From positions 248,001-312,000 of the forward strand of contig NZ_ASWE01000003.1 in NCBI RefSeq assembly GCF_000407505.1: a stretch of DNA of 64,000 nucleotides, written 5' to 3'. Shown one piece after another: positions 44,383-51,984 of this stretch. Below the pieces are notes generated by a model. The model ran no database searches. It was not told where the DNA came from and saw nothing but the letters and a program-made list of their open reading frames with translations. Positions within the stretch are counted from its first letter, which is position 1; the number at the start of each line of letters is the position of its first letter. The DNA comes from Enterococcus phoeniculicola ATCC BAA-412. GTDB taxonomy: Bacteria; Bacillota; Bacilli; Lactobacillales; Enterococcaceae. A program made the position numbers and the translations under genes.

Positions 44383-45792
44383 CTACTTAGACAATTTTTT
44401 TATTCGTCCATACAAAAAGGTGAGACTAAAGGAGAGAAAGAAAGCAATTGCCATCACCAAGTAGTGTTTCATCCAAAATTGTGCAGGGATAATAACAAAA
44501 GAGAGTGGACCACTAGGGCCAAGTGAAACTGCATAAATTTTCAGCAGCATAATTAAGCCGCCTGCAACTCCAGCACTTAATATAGAAAAGAGAAACGGAA
44601 ATTTTGCAGGAATTGTCACGCCAAACATGGAAGGTTCAGTGACACCCAGTAAAGAGGAGGTTCCCGCTGAAACAGCAATCCCTCGATCAGTTTTATTTTT
44701 TGCAAGTAAAGCCATGGCAAAGTCAGCTCCAGCCTCGGCTACGCAAACGATTGTAATGATAGAAAGCATAAAGCTTTGTTGGGTTGAAGCAATTAGTTGA
44801 ATGTTTACTGCAATAAGTGCATGGTGCATCCCTGTAACCACTAAAGGTTCCCAGAGAAGTCCGAAAAGAATCCCAGCTAGTATAGGATTAAAATCAAACA
44901 GACCTAAAATACCGCTCGTAAGCCAAGTTGCAACCTGATTCATAGTTGGTCCGATTATAAGGAAGGTTAAAAAGGCAGTTACTAAAATGGCTACAGGTGC
45001 TATAACAATTAGCTGAAGTACATCCGGAATTAATTTTTTTAAGTGTTTTTCTAAAAAAACTAATACATAAGCGGCAACAAACGGAGGAAGCACAGAGTTT
45101 TGATACCCTAATTTCATAATATTTAGTCCAAAAATAGACCAATATTCAGGGGTAACATCTCCGGAAATGACAGAAGAAAGTTGAGCCCCTGAAAGTAAAT
45201 CTGCATTTATTAAGACCAGACCTAACAGGATACCTAGTAACGGATTTCCACCGAAGCGCTTGGTTGCAGACCATGCAACAAGTACTGGAATATAGGTGAA
45301 TGCTGTATTGGCAATCATTAGAATCATATCCGCTAGACCTTTTATTCCCGGATAAGAGGCGATTAGTGCATCTGTTCCAAAAACACCTGGGGCACTTAAA
45401 ATATTGCCGATACCTAGTAAAATACCTGCACCAACGATAGCAGGGAGAATCGGAATAAATACATCTGAAAATAGTTTTAGCCCTTTTTGGAGAACATTTA
45501 GATTAGAGGAAGGCTCTTTAGTGGCTGTGGGCTTTTTTGTTGTTATCATCTCTTGAATCATATCATACACTTTGTCCACTGTACCGGGACCAATAACAAC
45601 TTGATATTGTCCATTTGAATAAAAAGCGCCTTTAACTAAGGGCAATTCTTTTAGCTTTTCTTCATTAAATTTTCCTTCCTCTTTTAAATTAAACCGTAAA
45701 CGTGTCACACAATGCGTCAGCCCATTGATATTTTCATCTCCGCCAACGAAAGAAATTATTTCTTTCGCCTCCTGCTTCATTTGATTATTCAT
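44383..45792 (-). CDS. PTS permease EIIBC of the sucrose/beta-glucoside family
   Basis: 469 aa. The EIIB domain carries the phospho-Cys in LTHCVTRLRFNLKEEG (about residues 25-40). The EIIC domain (about 105-460) shows FSDVFIPILPAIVGAGILLG, the GITE-equivalent LGVTEPSMFGV, and WEPLVVTGMHHALIAVN. There is no EIIA domain, so phosphate must come from another IIA protein. This B-C layout is shared with sucrose- and N-acetylmuramate-type (MurP) systems. The substrate is not evident from sequence. It is first in the operon with the SGNH esterase. Confidence 0.85.
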   Translation of the reverse strand: MNNQMKQEAKEIISFVGGDENINGLTHCVTRLRFNLKEEGKFNEEKLKELPLVKGAFYSNGQYQVVIGPGTVDKVYDMIQEMITTKKPTATKEPSSNLNVLQKGLKLFSDVFIPILPAIVGAGILLGIGNILSAPGVFGTDALIASYPGIKGLADMILMIANTAFTYIPVLVAWSATKRFGGNPLLGILLGLVLINADLLSGAQLSSVISGDVTPEYWSIFGLNIMKLGYQNSVLPPFVAAYVLVFLEKHLKKLIPDVLQLIVIAPVAILVTAFLTFLIIGPTMNQVATWLTSGILGLFDFNPILAGILFGLLWEPLVVTGMHHALIAVNIQLIASTQQSFMLSIITIVCVAEAGADFAMALLAKNKTDRGIAVSAGTSSLLGVTEPSMFGVTIPAKFPFLFSILSAGVAGGLIMLLKIYAVSLGPSGPLSFVIIPAQFWMKHYLVMAIAFFLSFSLTFLYGRIKKLSK

Positions 45793-45806
45793 TTTATGCC
45801 CACTCC

Positions 45807-45856
45807 TTTATTATTTGTTTGAACAAGTTTGTTTATTTGTTCAAACAAATAATAAA
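45807..45856. promoter_or_regulatory. 20-bp perfect inverted repeat, probable operator of the PTS-SGNH-GntR operon
   Basis: The arms 45807-45826 and 45837-45856 are exact reverse complements across a 10-base spacer (core TTTGTTTGAACAA / TTGTTCAAACAAA). The element starts 15 bp upstream of the PTS start codon. Next to it, TGGAAGCGTTTTTG at 45860-45873 is cre-like. Confidence 0.72.
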
Positions 45857-45890
45857 ATGTGGAAGCGTTTTTGTCAAGCGTCATTTAACC

Positions 45891-45940
45891 AAAAAAAAAG
45901 AAGAGCAAAACAAAACCAATTTCGTTTTGTCTGCTCTCTT
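45891..45940 (-). terminator. Terminator of the MFS gene
   Basis: On the minus strand AGAGCAGACAAAACG...TTTTGTTTTGCTCT forms a stem followed by CTTTTTTTTT. Confidence 0.75.
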
Positions 45941-46014
45941 TAAAAGTTGTTAAACAGTAAAAAAGATAAATGAAAATAAAAGGAAGCAATTCTTTTTGTT
46001 TATTTCTTAGTAGA

Positions 46015-47196
46015 TTAGTGTGAAGCTTTCTTTTTATGTGTAACAATTTTGTTTAGTTTTTCTGTTGTTGCGAACATAATGATAACAAATACGAGAAGAA
46101 ACAACGGGTATAAACCAATACTAAATTTGGCTGCAATAAGTCCAAACAATGGTGGCATAAAGGTTGTTCCTACATAGGCGAAAGCCATCTGAATCCCAAT
46201 AACTGCTTGTGAATGTTCTTTTCCAAAGTTTTCAGGAGTCGAATGGATAATTGCTGGATAAATAGGTGCGCAGCCTATCCCAATAACAATCAGTCCGGTG
46301 AGCGCTACAAGCCGTATATCTGTTGGAAAAGCAACAAGAAGGACTCCAACAAATGCAATTCCGGTTCCAATTCGAATGAGTGATTTATCGCCTAAATAGT
46401 CTGCAATAAATCCGCAAATAAATCGTCCAAAGGTAATACCCAAGAAGAAAAAGGAGCCAAAGCTTGCTGCGACTTCTGGAGAAATCTCTTTTATTTGGAC
46501 AAGAAAACTACTTGCCCAAAGTCCTGCAGTCTGTTCGATTGCTGAATAAGAGAAGAAGGCAATTAGGATAGCAGGAATTCCTTTTAGCTGTAAAATTTCT
46601 TTAAACGAGAGCGGCTTTGCAGCTACTTTTTTCTGTGTTTCTGGTAAGTTTTTCTGTTTCCAAAGCGGAAGGCTGATAAATAAAACAAAAGTCAAAATAA
46701 TTTGTAGAATCCCAATGGTTCGATAGCCGCTATTCCAGCCTTGACCACTTGTTAGATAATAGCTCATAATGTAGGGGCTAAGTGCAGCTCCTACACCCCA
46801 GAAACAATGGAGCCAGTTCATGTGACGAGAAGCATAATGGAGTGCAACATAATTATTCAATGCGGCATCCACGGCTCCTGCACCTAAACCGTATGGAATC
46901 GCCCAAAAAATGAGTGCTAAAAAGCTATGTGAGGTCGAAAAGCCAAAAAGAGCAATCGCTGTGGTCAATACACTTAAAGCTGTAACCAGTCCAGCACCCA
47001 GCTTTCTGGTTAATTTGTCTGAAAAAATACTGGAAACAATTGTTCCTGCAGCAATCGTCATGGTAATCATTCCAGCATAAGAAACAGGAACTTGTAAATC
47101 GGTATGCATAACTGGCCATGCAGAACCAACTAATGAATCAGGTAATCCCAAACTGATGAAAGCAATATAGATAATTGCGAGTAATAAAGAATACAT
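46015..47196 (-). CDS. Major facilitator superfamily transporter
   Basis: 393 aa with twelve predicted membrane segments. The start at 47196 is preferred because ATGGAG upstream provides the ribosome binding site. ISLGLPDSLVGSAWPVM at the N terminus and FWAIPYGLGAGAVDAALNNYVALHY are typical of the FucP/sugar-type subgroup of MFS permeases. GITFGRFICGFIADYLGDK matches the central-loop motif. The substrate is unknown; a sugar or a drug are both possible. It stands alone with its own terminator. Confidence 0.8.
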   Translation of the reverse strand: MYSLLLAIIYIAFISLGLPDSLVGSAWPVMHTDLQVPVSYAGMITMTIAAGTIVSSIFSDKLTRKLGAGLVTALSVLTTAIALFGFSTSHSFLALIFWAIPYGLGAGAVDAALNNYVALHYASRHMNWLHCFWGVGAALSPYIMSYYLTSGQGWNSGYRTIGILQIILTFVLFISLPLWKQKNLPETQKKVAAKPLSFKEILQLKGIPAILIAFFSYSAIEQTAGLWASSFLVQIKEISPEVAASFGSFFFLGITFGRFICGFIADYLGDKSLIRIGTGIAFVGVLLVAFPTDIRLVALTGLIVIGIGCAPIYPAIIHSTPENFGKEHSQAVIGIQMAFAYVGTTFMPPLFGLIAAKFSIGLYPLFLLVFVIIMFATTEKLNKIVTHKKKASH

Positions 47197-47491
47197 TGTG
47201 TGCTCCATTCGATAATTTTTATTTGATTCTTGTTCAGTAAAGTGAGAGAAACATTTGATGTGACTGTCGACTATGAGCTATCTAAGTCAATAGGAGAGTT
47301 CTCATAACTTCTATTTTAATCTATTTTAATCAGTTGTGCTTAAATTAATATTTTTTTGATAAGAATAAAAAAAGTTTGCGTATTCTAATATGAGCACTCA
47401 AAATCAGACATATGATAAACGAAAAGGTGAGAAAGGATAGTTAGGGTACACTTTTTAGTAGAAAAAGAAATAGTGAAAAGGAGAGATTAAT

Positions 47492-48007
47492 CTGAATAAT
47501 TATCAATGGTACAGTGAACAGTGGGGGAAAGAAACCCGAGATGATCAGCAGTTATTTTTGCTATTAACTGTGGGCGTTTTTCAGGCTGGGCTAAGCTGGA
47601 AGGCAGCAGCAGGGAAAAAAGCAGTTTTTTATCGGAATTTTTGTGAGATGGATTTTCGAAAAGTAGCAGCATTTTTCCCAGATGATATTGACCGTATTTT
47701 AGAAGACCCTGAGATGATTCGCAACCCAAGAAAAGTTCAAGCTGTTGTAAAAAATGCACGAGCAATTGTCACTTTATTAAACGAGTACGATAGTTTCTCA
47801 GACTATTTATGGGATTTTGTGGGCGGTGTGCCCATGATTCATACTTACGAAACACAAGAGGAAGTACCGGCTGTTCTTCCAGAAGCGACAATGATTGCCA
47901 AGGATATGAAAAAGCGTGGATTCTCATTCGTCGGTCCAGTCGTAACGTATATGTTTTTAAAATCTGCAGGAATCATTCAAGACCAAGTGATTAATAGAGA
48001 GAAATAA
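47492..48007 (+). CDS. Divergent DNA-3-methyladenine glycosylase I (Tag)-like protein
   Basis: 171 aa when read from the CTG at 47492, the only start consistent with the AAAGGAG ribosome binding site and with homology that begins at NNYQWYSEQWGK. The core GVFQAGLSWKAAAGKKAVFYRNF, MIRNPRKVQAVVKNARA, YLWDFV and KRGFSFVGPVVTYMFLKSAG clearly match Tag. Key Tag residues are changed: the N-terminal Cys and His zinc ligands, the Tyr of YHD-EWG, the Glu before QQAGLSW (Gly here), and the C-terminal His/Cys. The protein may be a paralog with altered specificity or no glycosylase activity. An ATG start would have to lie inside the domain. Confidence 0.75.
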   Translation: MNNYQWYSEQWGKETRDDQQLFLLLTVGVFQAGLSWKAAAGKKAVFYRNFCEMDFRKVAAFFPDDIDRILEDPEMIRNPRKVQAVVKNARAIVTLLNEYDSFSDYLWDFVGGVPMIHTYETQEEVPAVLPEATMIAKDMKKRGFSFVGPVVTYMFLKSAGIIQDQVINREK

Positions 48008-48446
48008 AACAATCTTGAGCGAATGCGATAAAAATTAACTATTCCGATTCATCTATTAAATAAGCAGAGGAGAATCACATAGTTAGCTTACGAAAATAAA
48101 ACGAATTTTATTTTAGACGCTCATGGGTATAAAACTCCATTACAAGAGGTAAGATAGGTCGGATTTAAAAAAATAAGAAGTTGATACAGATCACTTTGTA
48201 CGAACAATTGTCTTTCTAGCTGCTTATTTAACAGACTGACTCTGTAGCTAGAAAAATTATCTTGGTGGTTCTGTATGAAAGGTGGAAAGAATTTCCTGTG
48301 CAGCAAAGTTAATAAATATAGATAGGGAAGTATCGAGAAATTCAGTTTTTTTTTTACTTTTACTTCTTAAAAGGGCTCATCCAAAATTAACTGAATAAGA
48401 AAACAATTTTTTTACAGGACTAGTGATAAAATAAAAGGAGAATGAA
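48008..48446. other. Intergenic region without recognised gene
   Basis: Contains an inverted repeat TTTCTAGCT (48210-48218) / AGCTAGAAA (48246-48254) with a 27-base gap. A short reverse-strand ORF has no ribosome binding site. The 3' part holds the promoter region of the next gene. Confidence 0.4.
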
Positions 48447-49115
48447 ATGAATATCATAGCAGATGATTTTGCTCTTTTTAATCGGAAATACTTTACTTTT
48501 AAACAGTTGAAGGAAGAAAAAAGTATAGAAGAGATTGAAAAAATAAAAGATACCTATAAGGAACATTGGCAAAAGTGGAAGGCTATACAACTTCAGACAG
48601 CTAGTTTATTGCCTAAAGAATTTTTGATGAGTCAACCGAAAATTGAGAGCTGGACAAACGGCTGGAACTTGCGCAACCACTTTTGGAGTGCTTATCGTAG
48701 TGAAAATAGGAAAGAAGAGAGTGCCTGTTTAGCGGTACTGCTTAATAAAAAGCAATACCAAATTTACTTAATGTTTCAGCATTATAAAAGTGAAGAGAGA
48801 GTGGGCAATAAACAGGAATACAATCATTTGCTGGATTCTTTAGCACAATGGAGTCAAGAAGTAGATATTACAGATTATTATATCTGGCCTCAGCCTGAGC
48901 ATGAGTTAGAGGAGCATCTCTCTTTATCCACATATCTCACAGACGAAGCACAACAAAAAGAGTTGAAGAAAGCGATGAAGGATAAAACCTTTCAAATAGG
49001 AAAGTTACTTTATAAGAAAGAAGAAATCAAGGATGTGGAGAAAATTACCGCAAAAACACTACAGGAATTAGCTCCTTTATATAGTTCAATAGGTCAAAAA
49101 AATGAAAAGATATAG
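48447..49115 (+). CDS. Conserved hypothetical protein, possibly HI_0552 family
   Basis: 222 aa, soluble, no signal peptide. It opens MNIIADDFALFNRKYFTF and is rich in charged and aromatic residues (KEHWQKWKAIQLQTASLLPKE). The pattern recalls the HI_0552 family found in Haemophilus and lactic acid bacteria, whose function is unknown; the assignment is from memory and weak. AAAAGGAGAATG gives a good ribosome binding site. It overlaps the next gene by 14 bp. Confidence 0.55.
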   Translation: MNIIADDFALFNRKYFTFKQLKEEKSIEEIEKIKDTYKEHWQKWKAIQLQTASLLPKEFLMSQPKIESWTNGWNLRNHFWSAYRSENRKEESACLAVLLNKKQYQIYLMFQHYKSEERVGNKQEYNHLLDSLAQWSQEVDITDYYIWPQPEHELEEHLSLSTYLTDEAQQKELKKAMKDKTFQIGKLLYKKEEIKDVEKITAKTLQELAPLYSSIGQKNEKI

Positions 49116-49722
49116 TCAATCGAAAAAGAAAATTCGTGGCTGGAAACGCAGAGTTCGAGAAATCGAAAGATGGAAGAAAGTAGCAATGAATGTAGACAGT
49201 CAGTCACTTGAAAGAAATCAGCGAATCTACGTTAAATTTTGGTCGTCTTCGTTTTATTCGTTAGATAGGTACGAGCTTCCTAAATGGTACAAGCAGCACG
49301 TGGTTCAAGCATTAGCTGACATTTACTTTTCTTGGAAACAGACGATAGAAGAGATGGGTACCCCGTATTATTTAAAAATTTGGCTATTTGATCATTCATT
49401 TATGCAGTCTCAAGTCGTTGCTAGTATAGGTGAGGCTCTTTCGTTTTATGAAAAAACATTTGAGCTGTCGAAGAACAGGGAGAAATGGATTATTTCATAC
49501 AATTTAAATGAAGCTGCAGACCTTTCTTGGGAAACTGGATTTTTACCTGGTAGCTGGACTGAGGAGGAGTTCAGAGAAGGACTACTTAATGGCTGGTATA
49601 CTGCTAAGGAAATAAAAGAAATAAAAAAATCCGTTTATAAAATAGAAAAAAGTGAATCAACAACTATCTATTGGATAAAAGAGGATACCGTTTGGTTAGG
49701 AAGTGAAGCAAGGAGAAATTGA
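49102..49722 (+). CDS. Hypothetical protein
   Basis: 206 aa, not recognised. A strongly basic N terminus (KRYSQSKKKIRGWKRRVREIERWKK) is followed by an aromatic-rich region (KFWSSSFYSLDRYELPKWYK, KIWLFDHSFMQSQVVASIGE). It is coupled to the preceding gene by overlap, so the two probably act together. The promoter of the ABC-F gene begins at its stop codon. Confidence 0.55.
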   Translation: MKRYSQSKKKIRGWKRRVREIERWKKVAMNVDSQSLERNQRIYVKFWSSSFYSLDRYELPKWYKQHVVQALADIYFSWKQTIEEMGTPYYLKIWLFDHSFMQSQVVASIGEALSFYEKTFELSKNREKWIISYNLNEAADLSWETGFLPGSWTEEEFREGLLNGWYTAKEIKEIKKSVYKIEKSESTTIYWIKEDTVWLGSEARRN

Positions 49723-49747
49723 CAAGCTATTGATAGCCTGTTACACT
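49719..49747 (+). promoter_or_regulatory. Promoter of the ABC-F leader
   Basis: TTGACA (49719-49724), 17-base spacer, TACACT (49742-49747). The -35 box overlaps the stop codon of the previous gene. It predicts a leader transcript of about 225 bases before the ABC-F start. Confidence 0.75.
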
Positions 49748-49753
49748 AAATAA

Positions 49754-49976
49754 AATTAAATGATAGAGGAGGAACCCTAGATTGAACAAATAAGTCATTA
49801 TTTTAGAAGACAAATGAGTAAGAAGATTTGTACTTTTCAAGATGGCTAATCAATCTAGTAAATTCCTAATAGATAAAGAAGGAAAGCAGCTCTAATATTG
49901 CGACCTTCCTGTTTTTTTACTTGTGTTTTAGACCCTAACTTGAAAAGTCAGGGTCTTTTTTGTGGAGGAATGAAAG
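49754..49976 (+). promoter_or_regulatory. Attenuator-type leader with upstream mini-ORF and two terminators
   Basis: GAGGAGG at 49766-49772 is followed at 49782-49793 by TTG-AAC-AAA-TAA, a three-codon ORF. A second possible ORF (ATG at 49814, MSKKICTFQDG) has a weaker ribosome binding site. GAAGG...CCTTC followed by CTGTTTTTTT (49879-49918) and AGACCCTAACTT/AAGTCAGGGTCT followed by TTTTTT (49930-49961) are terminator hairpins, and the second ends just before the ABC-F ribosome binding site. ABC-F resistance genes of Listeria and relatives are known to be switched on by ribosome stalling in such leaders; the same mechanism is inferred. Confidence 0.68.
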
Positions 49977-51422
49977 ATGACAAGTATTCAAATAAGGAAT
50001 ATGAGCTTTGGTTTTGAATATCAGGAGAACCCAATTTTTCAAAATGTCAGCTTAAATCTTGATGATACATGGAAACTAGGTTTAGTTGGAAGAAATGGGC
50101 GAGGAAAGACTGTATTATTACAGTTGTTGATGAGGACTTATTCTTATCATGGAACGATTAAGTATTCAAAAGAATTCGTCTATTTCCCAGTGGAAATAAA
50201 TGATATGCAGCAACTAACTTATTATGTATTAGAAGAAATTGCTTCATTTGAGCAATGGGCGCTTGAAAAGGAATGCCAACTGTTAGATGTGGATGTTTCT
50301 AAATTGTGGCAGCCATATGAAACGCTTTCTGGTGGAGAGAAAACAAAGCTGTTATTAGCTATTTTATTTCTTGATAAAGGGAAGTTCCCACTAATTGATG
50401 AACCGACAAATCATCTGGATATAAAAAGCAGAAAACAAGTGAAGGACTATTTACAAAAAAAATCAGGGTATATCATTGTTAGTCATGATCGTGCCTTTTT
50501 AAACGAGGTAATCGACCATACACTTGCCATTGAAAGAGAGCAGATTGTTCTCTATCAGGGAAATTATGAAACCTATGTCAAGCAAAAACAAATACAGGAT
50601 AACCAAAGAGAAGAAAAAAATAATAAATTAAAAAAAGAAATTCAGCGCTTAGAGAAAACTGTGAAAGAAAAAAAAGAATGGGGAGATGCACGGGAGCAAA
50701 GCAATGGCGGCAGAAACATAGCCGCTAGGTTGATGAAACGTGCGAAAGCCATTGATCATAGACGACAGACTCAAGTGGAGGTAAAAAAGAGTTTACTAGA
50801 TAATCGTGAAGAAAAAGAAGTACTGAGTATGACCCCTCGTTCTTCCTATAAAAAAGCGATTCTTCAATTAAAGGATTTTTCGTTAGGATATGAAAAGGGG
50901 AAATATTTATTTCAACCAGTTACAGTTACAGTCAATCAAGGTGAACAAGTGGCAATTGTTGGAAATAATGGGGTGGGGAAAACTACGCTGATGCGCTATT
51001 TTTTGCAGCCGGAGCATTTTTTTACGACTGGAGAATGTTACTTGGCGGAGGAGCTGATAATAAGTACAGTTTCTCAGGAAATTACTAGGATGGGGACATT
51101 AAAAGAATTTTCGGAGACAATGCAGTTGGATTATACAAAGGTTCTTACGTATTTAAAAAAATTAGGTATGGAGCGTACAGCATTTGAAACACCGATTGAG
51201 CAAATGAGTAGAGGACAACAAAAGAAAGTAGAGTTAGTTAAATCTATTCTTCAAAAAGCGGATTTATATTTGTGGGATGAACCATTGAACTATTTAGATT
51301 TATTCGCTCAGGAACAGCTTAGTGAAAGTATTGAAAAGGCCAAGCCCACAATGATTTTTATTGAACATGACACGTTGTTTTGTCAAAAAGCAACAAAACT
51401 AGTAGAAATAAAAGCAAACTAG
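49977..51422 (+). CDS. Lsa-type ABC-F ribosomal protection protein
   Basis: 481 aa with two ATPase domains and no membrane segments. First: Walker A GRNGRGKT, signature LSGGEKTK, Walker B PLIDEPTNHLD. A charged interdomain linker (about 205-285) contains NIAARLMKRAKAIDHR. Second: Walker A GNNGVGKTT, signature MSRGQQKK, Walker B LYLWDEPLNYLD. ABC-F proteins bind the ribosomal E site and displace drugs such as lincosamides, streptogramins A and pleuromutilins. The first domain (DTWKLGLVGRNGRGKT) is close in style to Lsa(A). The actual resistance spectrum cannot be read from sequence. The second signature lacks the usual SGGQ, as in some Lsa relatives. Confidence 0.88.
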   Translation: MTSIQIRNMSFGFEYQENPIFQNVSLNLDDTWKLGLVGRNGRGKTVLLQLLMRTYSYHGTIKYSKEFVYFPVEINDMQQLTYYVLEEIASFEQWALEKECQLLDVDVSKLWQPYETLSGGEKTKLLLAILFLDKGKFPLIDEPTNHLDIKSRKQVKDYLQKKSGYIIVSHDRAFLNEVIDHTLAIEREQIVLYQGNYETYVKQKQIQDNQREEKNNKLKKEIQRLEKTVKEKKEWGDAREQSNGGRNIAARLMKRAKAIDHRRQTQVEVKKSLLDNREEKEVLSMTPRSSYKKAILQLKDFSLGYEKGKYLFQPVTVTVNQGEQVAIVGNNGVGKTTLMRYFLQPEHFFTTGECYLAEELIISTVSQEITRMGTLKEFSETMQLDYTKVLTYLKKLGMERTAFETPIEQMSRGQQKKVELVKSILQKADLYLWDEPLNYLDLFAQEQLSESIEKAKPTMIFIEHDTLFCQKATKLVEIKAN

Positions 51423-51439
51423 TTTTCTTGTTTCAAACA

Positions 51440-51929
51440 GAGGGGGGGACAGACGTGTTCAGCTCCGGGAACAGGTAATGTACATCATTGGAAGTGAAAC
51501 TTCGTGATTTGCAGCATAGGGGACTTGTGCATCATCGAAAGTGAAACTTCCGTGATTTACAGCAATGAGAAGGAGTTCACGATGATGACAAGAAACAACA
51601 AAGATTTTCTTTCAATGTTGACTGACCCTGAGTGTTCCTCAAATCTTTAGGGCTTTCTTCTTATTTATGAAGCCTTCAACTCTAGCATGTCCCATGCGTA
51701 GAAGTTGTTGAGAGACAAATGAAGTGGAGACCTTCAATTCTTAAAGCGTCTCGCTTCTAGAGAGTGATGAGAGCGAAACGAAGTGGAGACCTTCAATTCT
51801 TAAAGCGTCTCGCTTCTAGAGAGTGATGAGAGCGAAACGAAGTGGAGATGAGTTTCTTCTGTTTCCAACCCTTATTAAGATTTTACGAGTGTGGACTATA
51901 ACTTAGATAGTTATAGTCCACACTTGTAT
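51440..51929 (-). repeat. Dispersed intergenic repeat, large reverse copy C
   Basis: In reverse orientation it carries the same blocks as copies A and B: an end hairpin GTGTGGACTATAACT/AGTTATAGTCCACAC (51890-51924), GGTTGGAAACAGAAG, the core with CTTCAACTCTAGCATGTCCC, and a GGGACAG...GTTCAG end at 51447. It is enlarged by two internal duplications: a 59-bp tandem (51721-51838) and a two-step repeat of TGAAACTTC(C)GTGATTT(A/G)CAGCA (51496 and 51551). It fills the whole gap between the ABC-F gene and the convergent SIS gene. Confidence 0.75.
51721..51845. repeat. 59-bp tandem duplication inside copy C
   Basis: The unit beginning GAAGTGGAGACCTTCAATTC occurs at 51721 and again at 51780 without any difference, and its first bases start a third time at 51839. 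Two full identical units plus a partial one. Confidence 0.9.
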
Positions 51930-51984
51930 TGAACGGAATTTAACTTATAGGAGGGCGTTTGTTCCAACCTCCATAGCTGTGCGG

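Noticed and set aside
48924-48932. Single perfect DnaA box in the 222-aa hypothetical gene
   Set aside because: An isolated copy is within chance expectation for this length of DNA.
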